This document shows, one piece after another, positions 1-11,940 of a stretch of 64,000 bases of DNA. Within the stretch, counting starts at the first letter, position 1, and each line of letters begins with the position of its first letter. Under the pieces are notes generated by a model, which was not told the origin of the DNA, did no database searches, and saw only the letters and a program-made list of their open reading frames with translations. The stretch comes from Zonotrichia leucophrys gambelii (lineage: Eukaryota > Chordata > Aves > Passeriformes > Passerellidae), in contig NC_088171.1 of NCBI RefSeq assembly GCF_028769735.1, forward strand, positions 128,791,533 to 128,855,532, in the 5' to 3' direction. The translations under genes were made by a program, and so were the position numbers.

Positions 1-789
1 GCACTAACTGGGAGCAATGTGTGTTCCTCAGGCTCCTTAAACTGCTGCCACCACAGCCCTGTTGAAGAGTGAATCTCTGTTGAAGAGTGAATTGTTTTTG
101 CTTCTACTCTGTCCTTTCCTCATCACTTTCCTTCTGATTTCTTCTGCAAGGTTGTCTTGTAAAGTGTTTCATGCCCTCATCAGTCTCTGCTGGTCTCGAG
201 TGTTGTTCTCTTCTCCTTATCTCTGGTATTCTCATCTCCAAACACAAAGCCAATTACCCCATGTTTCTAGAAGAATACTTACTGATCTACCTCTTTATTA
301 CCTCCTGTTCAGAGTCAGATCTTGAACTGTCTAGCTTCTGTTTATGATTAGGCACAACTCCAAGTAAACATGGCTAAGATAATGGTAAGTGTGGGTAAAA
401 AGCTAACACTCTGTTTAGCTTTCACTGCTGGAGACAACACTTACCTACAATTTGAAGTTACTGCTCAGCATCATCTTGAGCTTCTTTAAATTTCTTATCT
501 AATCTTCTTTAATATGGTATCTTATAGACTCATTCACCTTCAAATTCTCATGGTTTCCCATGTGACTACTGCAGAGTCTTTCTTTAGCCTTTAGGAGCAC
601 AACGTAGACCCTTTGTGACTTCTCTCTCTCTGTCATATTTGGGTCAGCAGAGAGTTTTGGTCTCCCTATTCCAGCTGGCCTGTGATGCCCACCTTTGTGA
701 ATTATCACTCCTGCACTTTCATAATTTCTTCCTGATGATTTGTTACTTTCTACAAAGGCTGTAAAACTACTTATTTACATCTGAACCTG

Positions 790-795
790 CCTATA
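790..795. repeat. Target-site duplication, left copy (CCTATA)
   Basis: This 6-bp direct repeat abuts the TG terminus of the solo LTR and is identical to the copy at 1,405-1,410. Confidence 0.85.
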
Positions 796-1404
796 TGTCC
801 GGTTTATCTCGGCTGTTTGAGAGGCCTGGAAAGGCCCGGGGTGGCCTTGGGGCAGCCCGCGTATCGAAGGACGAGAAGAGGCTTCAGTTCTTCTTTCTGG
901 TTTTATGTTTATTAATTGTTTATCTAAAAGATGTTCTTTCAGCCACCAGAGATCTGCACAGCAGTCAGCCATGGGCACACTGTCCCGTCCCCCGGACCGC
1001 CACGTATCTTTATACCCCTTGTTACGTATACAATATTTATCATTTTTCCCCAATACCATCTATTCTTATAACTCGGTGTACTCTCAGTAATAACCAATCC
1101 AAGAATGCCACCGTGGCCAAAGAAGATGGAGGAGAAGAGGAAGAAGAAGAAGGACAGGACACACCCCAATTCCTCCATCTTACTCCTCTAAACCCCCCTG
1201 TACAAAAATCCTAAACCCTGTTTCTCACCCTCTAATTAACTAATCCCTTCACCATTCACCCTGTGAAGCCCTCATCCTTGTCGTCTCCTGTGTAGGACCA
1301 AAGTCCAGCCACCAGACACTTCTGGCAACATTCCAGGACTCCCGAGCCCCCCAAGGTGGTCTCGGAGGCTCAGCATCTCAGGACTGAGATCTTGAGATCC
1401 GACA
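796..1404 (-). mobile_element. Solo LTR of an endogenous retrovirus (609 bp, 6-bp TSD)
   Basis: The element begins TGTCC and ends GACA (TG...CA termini). It is flanked by a perfect 6-bp direct repeat, CCTATA, at 790-795 and 1,405-1,410. A 6-bp duplication is typical of class II/ERVK-type integrations. No internal retroviral sequence is present, so it is a recombined solo LTR. Minus is the likely sense strand, because AATAAA lies on that strand at 913-908, about 113 bp from the end, as expected for an R/U5 boundary. A purine-rich AGAAGATGGAGG block at about 1,120-1,160 and its surroundings are shared with the LTR at about 37.7-38.3 kb. It lies inside BAALC intron 1 in the same orientation as the gene. 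Confidence 0.88.
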
Positions 1405-1410
1405 CCTATA
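1405..1410. repeat. Target-site duplication, right copy (CCTATA)
   Basis: This 6-bp direct repeat directly follows the CA terminus of the solo LTR and is identical to 790-795. Confidence 0.85.
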
Positions 1411-2145
1411 GGCATTTACTGCTTTACATGGAAATTGTAATTATTCTGGGCAGCAACCATTTGTACAACATCTAGCGCAATGAATTTCTGGGCTTAAGCT
1501 GAGATTTCTAGATACTGCTGCAATACACAATAATTCTTACATCAATTTAAACTGCACATCAGATCAGAGCTCCTCAATCCCTCTCTCATATCTGCCCCTT
1601 CTGTAACACCTCAGGTGCACAACTGGGGATGTAGCATACTGACAAGAACTGGGAAATTCAAACTTACAGGTCTGCTTCTATCCAACCCTATGGTCAACTT
1701 CCTGTATAACAGAAGGCATCAGAGGTAGTATGGAAGAAAGCTGCCTCTTCCTTAATTTCAATTTATTTCCTAAGTTACTTGTCTCGTAAAATAAAAAGCC
1801 ACGTATGGGTAGAACCTCAAGAGCCTCAAGGACCGAGTTCTCTTCCCTCTGATAACATTGCTCCACAGTTGACGGCGTCTGTACGCTCTCGCTCGCAGCC
1901 GAGCACGGCCGTGAGGGGGTCTCGAGAGCCCGAGCCGGCTCCGGTAGCCCAGAGCCCGGAGCGCATGGGGCCGCTCCCGGGGCCGCTCCCGACTCTGCCC
2001 GCTCCCGGGGCCGCTCTGGGAGGGCCGGGCCGGGCAGAGGCTCCGGGCGCTCCGAGCAGCTTCGAGCGCCTGCATTTCCCGGCGGAGGGGCTGGAGCGGC
2101 GGGGTACGCTCTTCTCCCAGCAGGAACACGGGTACACCCCGCTGC

Positions 2146-2481
2146 ATGCACACACACACCGAGTGTGTACGGGAATATACAGCGGGGGCCGGTGCGCACA
2201 CGGCGGGTGTCGGTGCACACACAGGATCTGCAGGTGCGTACACAGCTTGTAGGTACATACACAGGATGTGTACGTGCACACACACGGTGTGTAGGTGCAC
2301 ACACACAGGGTGTGTAGGTGCACACACAGGATGTGTAGGTGCACACACAGGATGTGTAGGTGCACACACACGGTGTGTAGGTGCACACACACGGTGTATA
2401 GGTGCACACACAGGATGTGTAGGTGCACACACAGGATGTGTAGGTGCACACACACAGTGTGTAGGCGCACACACACGGTGT
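2146..2481. repeat. 21-bp-period GT/CA minisatellite in BAALC intron 1
   Basis: This is a tandem array with a basic unit of about 21 bp, read on the plus strand as GTGTAGGTGC followed by ACACACAGGAT or ACACACACGGT. Some units are 23 bp. Copies from about 2,270 to 2,480 are nearly identical, and those from 2,146 to 2,270 are degenerate. Because the unit is a multiple of three, all frames across it stay open and produce artefactual Cys/Thr/His-rich reading frames on both strands. The alternating purine-pyrimidine runs (GTGCACACAC) are of the type prone to Z-DNA. The array begins roughly 45 bp into the intron after the exon 1 donor. Confidence 0.95.
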
Positions 2482-2529
2482 CGCCGCCGCTCCCCTCCCC
2501 GCGGTGCCCGCCCGCCTCCCCGCACTCAC

Positions 2530-2695
2530 CGGGGCGAGGGCCGCCCTGCTCCCGGCCGGGGCCCTCGGCGCTGCCGCCCTCCTGCGGCGGGCTCTCGGAG
2601 TCCGTGTTGGTCAGCCAGGTGGACTCGGTCTCCCGCGTCCAGCTCTCGTAGTAGCGGGGCTCGATGGCGTCGGCCCGGCTGCCCCCGCAGCCCAT
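2530..2695 (-). CDS. BAALC: BAALC coding exon 1 (partial gene, 5' end only)
   Basis: This exon encodes the first 55 residues plus one base of BAALC (brain and acute leukemia cytoplasmic protein), a small membrane-associated protein of neural tissue and haematopoietic progenitors. The start codon is at 2,695-2,693. The translation opens MGCGGSRADAIEPRYYESW, which I recognise as the conserved BAALC N-terminus. Gly2 and Cys3 form the N-myristoylation/palmitoylation signal known to anchor the family. The stretch up to about residue 33 (TESTWLT, TDSE) stays close to the human protein as I remember it. Residues 34-55 are a Gly/Pro/Glu-rich segment that diverges from human. The exon ends at a strong donor, G|GTGAGTGCGG (GT at 2,529-2,528), leaving phase 1. 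The later exons lie left of position 1. The reading frame continues open past the donor only because it enters a minisatellite, so that extension is not coding. It shares orientation with ATP6V1C1, as in human. Confidence 0.93.
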
Positions 2696-3299
2696 GGCGA
2701 CGCCCGCTCAGAGCCGCCGCCGCCGCCGCCCGGGCAGCATCGCCCCGCCGGGCACGGCCGCCCCGCGGCCCCGCTCACGCCCTCGGCCCCATCCCCGCTC
2801 GTCCAGCTCTCCCCGGCTCCGCTCTTCCGTCTACCCCTTCTCCCCGGCTTTATTATCTCCGCTGTCCCCCCGCACCCCACCCAGGCTCCTGGCTGTCCCC
2901 TCCCCTTCTCCTCCCGCAACCCTCATCCCTCCCCTCCCGCTGCTCTCCCATCCCGCCGCCTCCCGGCTGTCCCCGATCTTTCCCCACCGCGGGGCTCTCC
3001 CAGAAGCGGGGCCGGCCCTGCCCTGCCGAGCCCCTCCGGACCCGCGGCCGGGGGCAGACGCGGGGGCAGCGCTCTCCTCCCCGGGCTAGGGTCTGCATGG
3101 AAAGGATTTACACGCACATGCTCCCGTGCCACGCACAGCAGCCCCCGGCCCGGCCCTGCACCCAGCTCGTGTGCCCTGGCTGGGTCTTGGGCTCTGCTCC
3201 ACTGAGCCAGCCGGCCCCTCCCTGTTTCAGCCGGGAGAGCCTTGCTCCCACTTTGGTGCTGCAGTTTGCTGCTGCATAATTGGGAACTGAAGCTGCAAT

Positions 3300-6200
3300 A
3301 CTGAGTGCTCAACTCCACTCTTTCCTCTTGAATACTCAGTCTGGGAAACGACCTAGAACATGAGACTCGTGCAAAACAGACTGTAATTTAAACTGATGCT
3401 CGGGTAATCGAAGTGACAGGCAGAGATTCTGCACTGAGTCATATTGATGGTGGTCGCAGTTTGTATTGCAAGAGCTGCTTCACAAGGTCCCTGCAGGGTT
3501 GGAACCAGCCCCATGAACACTAAACACTGTGGGATCACATCCTGAAGGGGAGACTTTATCCCAGGTAAAGGTTTCTCTCCTGGAGTAATTTTGCAGTAGA
3601 GCAGCAGGAATGACTCTTTCACCTGTGAGGACTTACAGAACAATATGGAAGTCATGTTCTGCATTTCATGCCATCACCCAGCATGATTGTCAGCTGTAAA
3701 GGATTCATCCACTGAAATCCAAAATCAAGCTGTCCAGTGTTTTGGGAGCTGCAAGTAGGAACACAAAGTCTCTGGAGTAAGAGCTCTTGTCCCTAAGGCT
3801 GGCTCAAGATCTTTATGAGGATCCCACAGGCCTTAGCTCTGCATCCCAGGCAGTAGGTCCTGTTTCTTGTTCTGAAGGGATTCAGGTCAGGCACTGCTGA
3901 ACAAGCTCCCAAATCACCCCCTGTGCTTCCCAAAACACATGACCACTGAGGTGCTTCTGAGCAGTTTCCCAGCCAAATACTCCCTCCCAGCAATCTTAAT
4001 TTCTGACTGAGATCTGCTGAGTTCTCTCATCCATGCGGGTCCTGCAAGCATAGTTGTGCTACCAAGGCCCCAGGGTGACTGTGGCAGTGATCTGAGCTAC
4101 TTTTTCATTGCTGTGGTAATGTTTTGCTGATTAAAAATACATCATAAAAAGCATAAAAAAAGAGATTGTATTTCAATCAAACTGCTCCCCAGCAAACAGT
4201 CCCCAGGGCAATGGGATATAGTGGTGTCTGAGCCAATAAAGGAACCTAACACACATCCTGACTCCCTTCCCAGGAGCTGTGTGTGCCCTGGGTGAGCACG
4301 GGGCATGGCCCAGGAAAAACTGCCAGGCATCCCTGAGTCTTTGAATGAAAACCTGACCAACACATCAGTATCTCACACTGTAACTGTGCAAAACTTCCTA
4401 GACCAAGAGCTCTAAATGAAGAACACACTGGAGCACAACCTTGGGGGAGCCTTTGTATATCATTTCATTTTAACTTGAAAGTTTAAGGGGCTCTGGCAGC
4501 TGCTCCCTGCTGGCATGTGTGCTTTCACATCACTTTGATTTCAGTTCTAGCTCTATTTGCAGGAACTTTGTCTTCTGACACTTATTTTTCCTAGCAGTTT
4601 TCAAACCCTTGAAAAACCAATGGCAGAAGAGCAACAAAAGGCTTTCTTTCCTGTTATTACCACCACCACTAGAGAGGAATTAGACCATAAATGTGGAGTC
4701 CTAAAGCATTACATTGAGCCATGTTCATTTTCCTTGCATTAGTATTTCGCATCACCTTCCAAATTTCCACTTTTGGTGGAGCATTGAGAAAATTACTGCA
4801 GAAAAATAATAATGGAACTATTACAGATTTCATGTTTAAACTTCTGGTGTCATTTTGATTTTGAATTGAAAACCAAACTTTCAAATAAGATTTTTTGTAT
4901 GACTAAAATAAAATGTTTGTTTACTCTAGTAAGTAAATGATTTTGTTTTATTTTCATCAGCTCCTAGTGGGACTGAGAACTACTTTTTAAAACTGTAATT
5001 TTTTCCCCATAGCTAAAGGAAGTTTCATTCTTTGGTGTGTTTAAAATAAATTTAAGTGACTAGGAGAAAAAAGATGTTTGCATTGTTTTATTAAAAGTGC
5101 CAAATACAATTGTGGGTACCCTTTTATCATAATTCATTCTGAATTATTGAAAATGACTCCTCACTGCCAGGTGTGCAGGGCACAACACTGATGGATCTGC
5201 CCCATTCTGACTCCCTGCTGAGCTAAAGAGCAAACTCTGAGGCACAGAGCCATTGTGCAGAGGGTGTGTGCTGTAGCCATAAAATACCACAGCCCAGGGC
5301 AGGGGAGTGCATGTTGGCTGGCATGAAACAGAGATGGCATCTTTAATACAGCAAGGGTATGAATTCAATAATGTTAGCTTTGTACTGAGAATTGCATAGG
5401 GAAAGGAAGTGGGCAGACAAGGAAATCTGCCTCCAGAAACAGAAAATACCCAGGATCAGTTGAATCCTTGGCCTGATTCCATCTCTTCCAGGAGGGTAAT
5501 CATATGGGAACCACTCAACTGCTCACTACCCCTGTGAAGCTGGGTGGAGATCAATTGATATAGGGTGGGAAGAGGTTGATGGCAACGTGCAAGTGAAGAA
5601 TTAAAATCTGCAGAACACTTAAGGGGAAAAACTTCACAATTTATTTTTCTTCCTTTACTTCAGCACCTGAGGTGGTGTAGCCTAGCAGGAGAGGGATTAA
5701 AAATGCAATTTTTTAGATCAAGTTTAATTTGTCATGCTGCTACCCTCATGCTTGGAGATGATTAAGGCATTAAAATCTGACCTCTCTTCATTAATTGCTA
5801 AAAAAGGGTGGTCTCCCACAGATCCTATTAGTGGAGCTTGGACTGTGCTTTAGCTGCTCTGGTTTTATGCTGCCTTGTGCACACTGCAGTGATGCTTTTC
5901 CTCCTCATGCTGTCAGTGATGTCTGCTCTGTGTATGCTGGTTTCAAAAAATGCTACTTGAAGTTATGGGAGTAGGAAGTAAAAGGGCAGGGTGGGCAGGG
6001 GATGAACAAGGGAAGGGAATTTCAGGGAATTTACATTTACATTAACCTCGAAAATAGGTTTAAAATAATGAAAAGAAACTCTTACTCATAAAATCCATGC
6101 ACAATTGTTGTAGGACCCCCTATTAATTTTCCCTTTGGTGATACTGATTCCTTTGCATCCCAATGACCATTTCAGTGTTAGGTGCAGAAGAAGCAACAGG

Positions 6201-9200
6201 AGATTTAGGAGATGTCCTGCCTCTTTTCATTTTTTTGTGTGGCATCTCTGCTTGTTTTATTAGATGGTATTAAATCTTATTTCAGACCCCAGCTTTTCTC
6301 ACAGATCTGTTCTCTTCCCCCCAGAAAGTACCCAGCAGGTCAGGATCCCTGTGGTTCAAGAACATTATTAGAGGAGGGAGAAGAATTTGAATTTAAAACT
6401 TTTTCTTTCTAGTAATGTATTCCATGTATCTGAGGAGAATGAGAATTATTTAGCTGTGTTATACGCTCATTTGACATCATCACTCCAAGCTTGCAATATG
6501 CCTGGAAGCAAGATTGCCTCTGCAGCTTTCACATAGTTTATATGAGTAAATTATTAAGCATTCCTCTTTACTGCTGTGAACACTTGAAAGATTTAATTTG
6601 CTTGCCTTGATTTCTCAAATAATTGTCTTTACAAGTTTTGAAATTTATACCATATAATTTCCACATTGCTCTGCATTAATTATGCATTTCTTTCAACAAG
6701 GAAATAGTAGCCTTCATTTATCTGATATGGCAAATCAAACAAGGCAAGTTTTCAGTTTAGTATTCTCAGCTTCCTGGACATGTGTGGGTGATACTCAATA
6801 TTAGCTACATGTGAAGGTTTGGTAAGCTAGCTCCAAACAGCTCATAAATAGAGAGAGGTGAATTAACTCACTCGTCCACTGCCTCTTTTTCATGTTTGAA
6901 AATTACTCTGAAACAGAACCTCAAATTCCAATTTCACAGAGTCAGAGAGCAAGGCCTTGAATTCTCCCATCTGAAACTTTCAATTTAGTTTCAGAATAAT
7001 AATTTACTAGATTCTCAATTGTGAATAACTGTAGCCTGGCAGCACAGAAGTTCCCTGTGATGGAGTACTATCAAGGAAATTTTGTGGTCATTTCTTTTCA
7101 GCTTTCTCAGCCTTTGAACCACATCTGGACTCTAATGCAGACCTGAACTTGCCAGGGTCCAGTCTCCTTCCCTTGTGAATAGTGAATGTTTCGCAGGGAA
7201 CAAACTATAAGCTTTGCATAAGTGGTAAGTTTAGAATCAGTATAATCATATTCACTTTCCCAGCAAGTAGTGAAAAACCAATACACTGCAGGCATCAAAG
7301 TGTCCCCACTGCATGGCATCTCACTGATACCTTATGAAAATTGGGGCAGATGTGCATGTCTGTACAATGTGCATCCTGCCCTTTCTGTGAGCTGTGTGAA
7401 TAGAAATCTTCAAAATCCGTATGTGGAAAGACAAAACCTCAGGTTTGCCTCATCTAACTTCTGACACATTGGGAGTTCAAACGTTCCAAAGTTGCATGAG
7501 GATCTTTGCTCCATGTGTGAATTGAGCAGCAGTGCCCTTTGCTGCTCTTGGAATGCAGAGCTACCCCATTTGCAGTCAAGGATAGAAAGTAGATTGCAAC
7601 CACTGCACAGAAGCAGAGACTGGGTGATGGTGATGGAAAAGTGGGATGCTTGGGGGATAGCATGCTTGCTAATTGCTAGCTGTATTTGTCCTCATGGAAA
7701 ATATCTCCTACTTTCCTGTGAGTTCAAATAGTTCAAAGGGATCAAAAAAAAAGGAGGTAGGAAAAAGGTCATAATGGAGAAACTTTGGCTTGGATGAACT
7801 TTGGATGAAGTTTGGATGAACTTTGTCACATTGAGAGCTGCTGGTTGTTCTAAACAGCCCTTGCCTTCACCAGACTGTTTGGAGGGTGCAATGACCACCT
7901 ATGGAAACACATCCTACAAAGTATTGCTAAGCTGTGACAGGTTGAGATCTGTCTCTTAAAGAAGGTCTAAGGTCTTCCACCAGTCCCTTTGGGTTGTTCA
8001 AATAAACAGGTAGCTAGTGAAATAAAATTATTTTCTGGGGAAAAAACATTTGTCAGCTGTGCACCAGGCCTCATTTGAGAGTGTTTAAATATCTACTGAT
8101 TAGGGCTCCTGAATAAAGGACATCAAGTGTAATATCCAGCAAGGATATTAAGTCTAAGTAAGAAAGGATAATGCAAAGAGAAGCTCAAAGTACCTGGGTG
8201 GTGTTCCCCAGCAGAAAGAGCATTGAGTTTGTTCCTAAAAAGTGCAAATCTGTCACTGCTGCCCTGCAGAAGCCAACACGGGCAGCGACCGTGATGTCTC
8301 TGGAAAACTCAGACTGCAAACAGAGCTGTAGCACAGAGCAGTGATGGATTTATTCTCATCTACCCAAGTCTCTGTAGAGCTCCTCCACATCAAATTTGTT
8401 TACCTTGTACTCTGTTCCAAGACTACACTTTGTTCCTAATTAAGAAGGTAAATCATAAAACCTAGTTATGAAAGCAATATTTTATGTAACTAAGTGTCAT
8501 ACTGGGTAAACATTTAGCACTTCAGTTGTTCCTGGCAGAGCAAGCCTGAAATTTTATGGCCCTAATACCCAAGTCTTAATTAAAATATATTTGACTTTTT
8601 CCTTTGGATGCATTCTTCTCTCTGTGGATATTACAAAATTAAGCATGTACTGCCACAGTTTAATTGTTTACAGGTATTTCGTTTGTTTTGAAATATACTA
8701 GATGCTCTATCAGCCCAATGCAACAGTGCAGGAAAATGTAAATGCAATTAAAAAGGAAGTAGTCAGACACTCCATTAGTTGTGTTCTACATTAGGAAAGC
8801 TATGTAATTTCAGGAGTTTCTAGTTCTACATATACAGGGCCTACTCAGTCAACTATAAACCTGACAAGTACAATTTTTTTTGCTGTCTTCTTTTCCTAGG
8901 CTTTTTTTCTGTTCCCTACAGTGCCAGGAGGACAGGAAAAAGGAGATGGAAACTGGCAGGACTTAATTGCATTTGTGTTATAAGTGTGTAAGAGTCCAAT
9001 TAAGAGCAATCATGCTGAATTTTAAACCATATTTTGTCATCTAAATAATAAAATGTTCAAAAAAACGAGAAAAAAAATAATCTCCATTCAATAAGTACTT
9101 GTGAATATTTCTAAGCTTCAGCACAACCTTTGATACATGTGTCTTCCTTTGAGCTCCACTGCTTCTGCTGAGCTTATTTGAAAGTGCCACTGAAAGTTTA

Positions 9201-11329
9201 CCTCAGTGCAATTATTCTGAATTCAGTCTCACTCTTTATAAATGCTAATTCTGAAAGATCCTGTCCTGCTATCTGTCCTCTTTTATTCTGTCTAAACACT
9301 GTGGAGCCTAGAGCAGCATCTTCCTAAGATTCCTCCAAAGTTCTGACTCCTGGGTTGGATGTGGTCAGTCCAGGGGAAACCAGAATAGCTGTGCACCACC
9401 CGTGCCCACTCCCAATACCTTTTAGCGCTGAGATGTGAAATGCAACTGTAAATATTTTGAGGTTTCCCCCCTTTTAGGTTGGTACACAGCATATGACTCA
9501 CTGGCTGCTGCACAGAGCCGGTGTTTGCTGTTGCAGAAAGCAGATGATACTGTTATTATGCAAAATCACTTCCACCCACCCTGGTGACTCACCAGCACGT
9601 CACCAAACAGGATTTACATCAGTTTCAAAATATATCTCCATTACCATTCCCATGTCAGCAGATTACTGATTTCTTCCTTGCACTCCTTCTCCGAATGACG
9701 ACAACGCGGCCGCGTTTTCCCTTGGAAGCAGAGCAGGGCTGGAGCTGCTCCTGCCTGCTTGAGCTCCGTTTGCCAGAAGGTTTCACTTACAGGTGGAGCA
9801 GAAATGCTGGCAAGGGCTGCCTCTCCATCGAATGACCAAGCCCTCTTCCTATGAGGGAGGTTTCCCTCTTCAGCTAAGATTTTTCTTGCTCTCTTAAGAT
9901 CAGTTCCATTAATTTGTATCTTAAAGAGTTGATTCACCTGTGAATTAACGTAAGGTAGCACTGATCTCAGCTTGCTGTGATGTGACAGTCTGTAAATGGG
10001 GATAACTCAAGGGCTGTTTGACTTAAACAGATTCATTTGCCTCAGTCTAAAATTGTTACACTTTTTTATTCCATAGTCAAAAAAACTGCAGTGAGAAGCC
10101 CATCGATTCAGGAAAGGAAAACGAAGATAATCCTCTTTTAGAAATGTTAGTTATTCTCCTGTGGTAAGACACTACCTCACTCTTGTGGAAGCACCTGGTG
10201 ATGATAGTAAATAACTAAATGCATTCCTATTTATTTGAGGAATTCTATTAAATTATGAATTTCATGGTTCTCCACTCTGGCATGTTTTGTGTCTCAAAGT
10301 GAATAGATAATATTTAAGTGTCATTGAATATTTGGGCTTAAATTTAATTGAGATTGGATGGATTTGCAAACCTGAACATACTCAGAAATTTGGAAGTTTA
10401 GCTCTCTTATTTACAAACCTGCAAAAAGGGAATATTCCAGCCCATGTTTGCTGAAAAAATAAATAAACACATTGTATGGGATACCATGTCAGTACACCAA
10501 CTAGGACATATGTATAAAAGCTAGGATATGTATAAAAGTAAAGAGGTCCCTCAGGAAGTTCTATCCTGAGGAGTATCCCAGCTGCTTTTGAGGAGGCATG
10601 GGCTCATTTAGGCTCAGAACATTCTCTGAATGTTTGATTCACCCAGCTGCTCTTTTCAGAAGGAGCTGTTCTGTGGACCAAAACACTGCTGGAGGGTATC
10701 ATCCCTTTATCCATTAGGTCTATCCACGGCATCCTTGCAGTGCCCAGGTGTTCATTCAGCTTCACTCTGCCCCTGCTGTGCCTGTGGCTGCATTGTGCAA
10801 GCAGAGCAGCCTGAGCCAGCTGGCCCCAGAGGAGAGCAGCAGCTGGAGGGCACCAAGTGTTCGCTCTTTGCACACCTGATGGCTGAGACCAAGCCACGAG
10901 CCTGAAGCTGCTGTGTCTGACCACAGCTGGATCACTGATACAGTCCCAGTGCACTCCTCAATGCTTGGCTGGCTTCACACTTGGCAGCACCTTTGTTTTG
11001 TGTTCTGTGTGTGATTCACCATAAAGATAGGGAAAACCCCCACAAATTTAAACAGCAAAACAGTGATTTACAGAGAGCTCCAGGGAAGAACTGCAGCTTG
11101 AGGAGGTTGGAGACATCACAGTGTGGAAATGAAGCCCTTGGGATTCAGGATGAGATGAAGACATGTAACCCTATCCATGGCCCACTACATTCCATGGGGA
11201 TCTAAGGAACAGAGAAGTTCAGCTGCTCAGCCAGAGGGGATTCAGGTAGACAAGCAAAGCATTTCATGATCCAGGTAGGATCCAGGTGGATATGGGCCTC
11301 CCACTGGCCCCATGTCTTACCTATCATCC
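3300..11329. other. Intergenic DNA upstream of BAALC, no gene seen
   Basis: This is moderately AT-rich sequence with only short, unrelated open frames of under about 120 codons. I recognise no conserved protein, tRNA, or intact transposon. The only local structure noted is an 11-bp tandem repeat at about 7,790-7,824. Enhancers or lncRNA exons could be present but are not visible without comparison to other species. Confidence 0.6.
7790..7824. repeat. Short 11-bp tandem repeat
   Basis: Three consecutive near-identical copies of a TTGGATGAACT-like unit occur here. It is a simple local duplication with no coding implication. Confidence 0.8.
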
Positions 11330-11383
11330 TACCTTTGATGATCTTAAAGGTCTTTTCTAACCTAAACAATTCTGTGATTCTAC
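11330..11383 (+). mobile_element. CR1 LINE 3'-end fragment
   Basis: The sequence TTTGATGATCTTAAAGGTC, then CTTTTCTAACCTAAACAATTC and TGTGATTCTA, matches the 3'-terminal consensus of avian CR1 elements (gatgatct..aggtcttttccaacct..attctgtgattct) as I know it. Only the last 50 or so bases are recognisable, typical of severe 5' truncation. Confidence 0.8.
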
Positions 11384-11823
11384 CAGCAGATCTCAGCTGC
11401 CTTACGGTGCTTGAAAGAGCACTGGCCACCCCTGCTCACACAGCCCTGACAAACTGCTCAGGCTGCCTGTGCTGAGAGCTGAGCCAGCCAGCTTACATGC
11501 AGACATCACCCTTTTTGCTGTTTAGAACTGAATTTCACACTTTGGTTAAGCTGCCTTCTGTTTGCTAACCCTGCTTCTCCCATTCTTGTGCAGGAAATGC
11601 TTCACATCCTGGTTCCCTTGCCAAGTTATGCAAAAAGGTTGGCTACTTCAGAATGTATTGCTTTTAGATATTGTCCTTTGTCAATATTTGCTTAAGATAA
11701 GACAAGGTGTTAGTAATTACATAAAAAAAATAGTTCTGTAAAGCAGCTGATCCATTTCCAGAGGTTGTTGTGAAATTCACAACTATCTTCTGAAACTTGA
11801 ATTTCATTGTTGTGGAAAACCAC

Positions 11824-11940
11824 TTGTTGTGGGTTTGTTGGTTTTGGTTTGGTTTTTTTTGGTTGTTAGTTTGTTTGTGGGTTTTCAGGGGTTTTGTGGA
11901 GAGAGTTTTTGTGGGGGTTTTTTGTTTGTTTGTTTTTTAA
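11824..11940. repeat. T/G-rich low-complexity block
   Basis: This stretch is made almost entirely of T and G, built from TTTG, GGTTTT and GTTTGT motifs and ending in a GTTTGTTTGTTTTTT run. There are a few G-runs of three or more (GGGTTT, GTGGGGG). It has no coding content. Confidence 0.85.

Larger units (their letters stand above)
1..2529 (-). other. BAALC: BAALC intron 1, 5' part (continues beyond window)
   Basis: This is intronic sequence following the BAALC exon 1 donor. It holds the 21-bp minisatellite (about 2,146-2,481), a GC-rich shoulder (about 1,880-2,140), a solo LTR (796-1,404), and about 790 bp with no recognisable feature at the left edge. A short direct repeat of about 15 bp occurs near 60-95. 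I looked for BAALC exon 2 on the minus strand and did not find it. The human intron 1 is tens of kilobases long, so its absence is expected. Confidence 0.8.
1880..3250. promoter_or_regulatory. BAALC: CpG island / promoter region of BAALC
   Basis: This stretch is very GC-rich with dense CpG, in contrast to the AT-rich flanks, and it brackets BAALC coding exon 1. Positions 2,700-3,100 upstream of the start codon are C/G-rich with CCGCCC/GGGGCGG-like Sp/KLF sites. I see no convincing TATA box, which fits a dispersed CpG-island promoter. The exact transcription start cannot be placed. The minisatellite interrupts the island on its intronic side. Confidence 0.75.

Noticed and set aside
1678..2695. 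Long Cys/Thr/His-rich open frames (up to 289 codons) on the minus strand, and similar ones on plus
   Set aside because: They result from the 21-bp minisatellite, whose unit is a multiple of three and free of stops. Only the first 55 codons of the frame starting at 2,695 are BAALC coding, ending at the GTGAGT donor.
2146..3279. 377-codon plus-strand frame through the BAALC CpG island
   Set aside because: It combines the minisatellite with Pro/Arg/Ala-rich translation of GC-rich DNA. It overlaps the BAALC exon antisense and has no recognisable domain.
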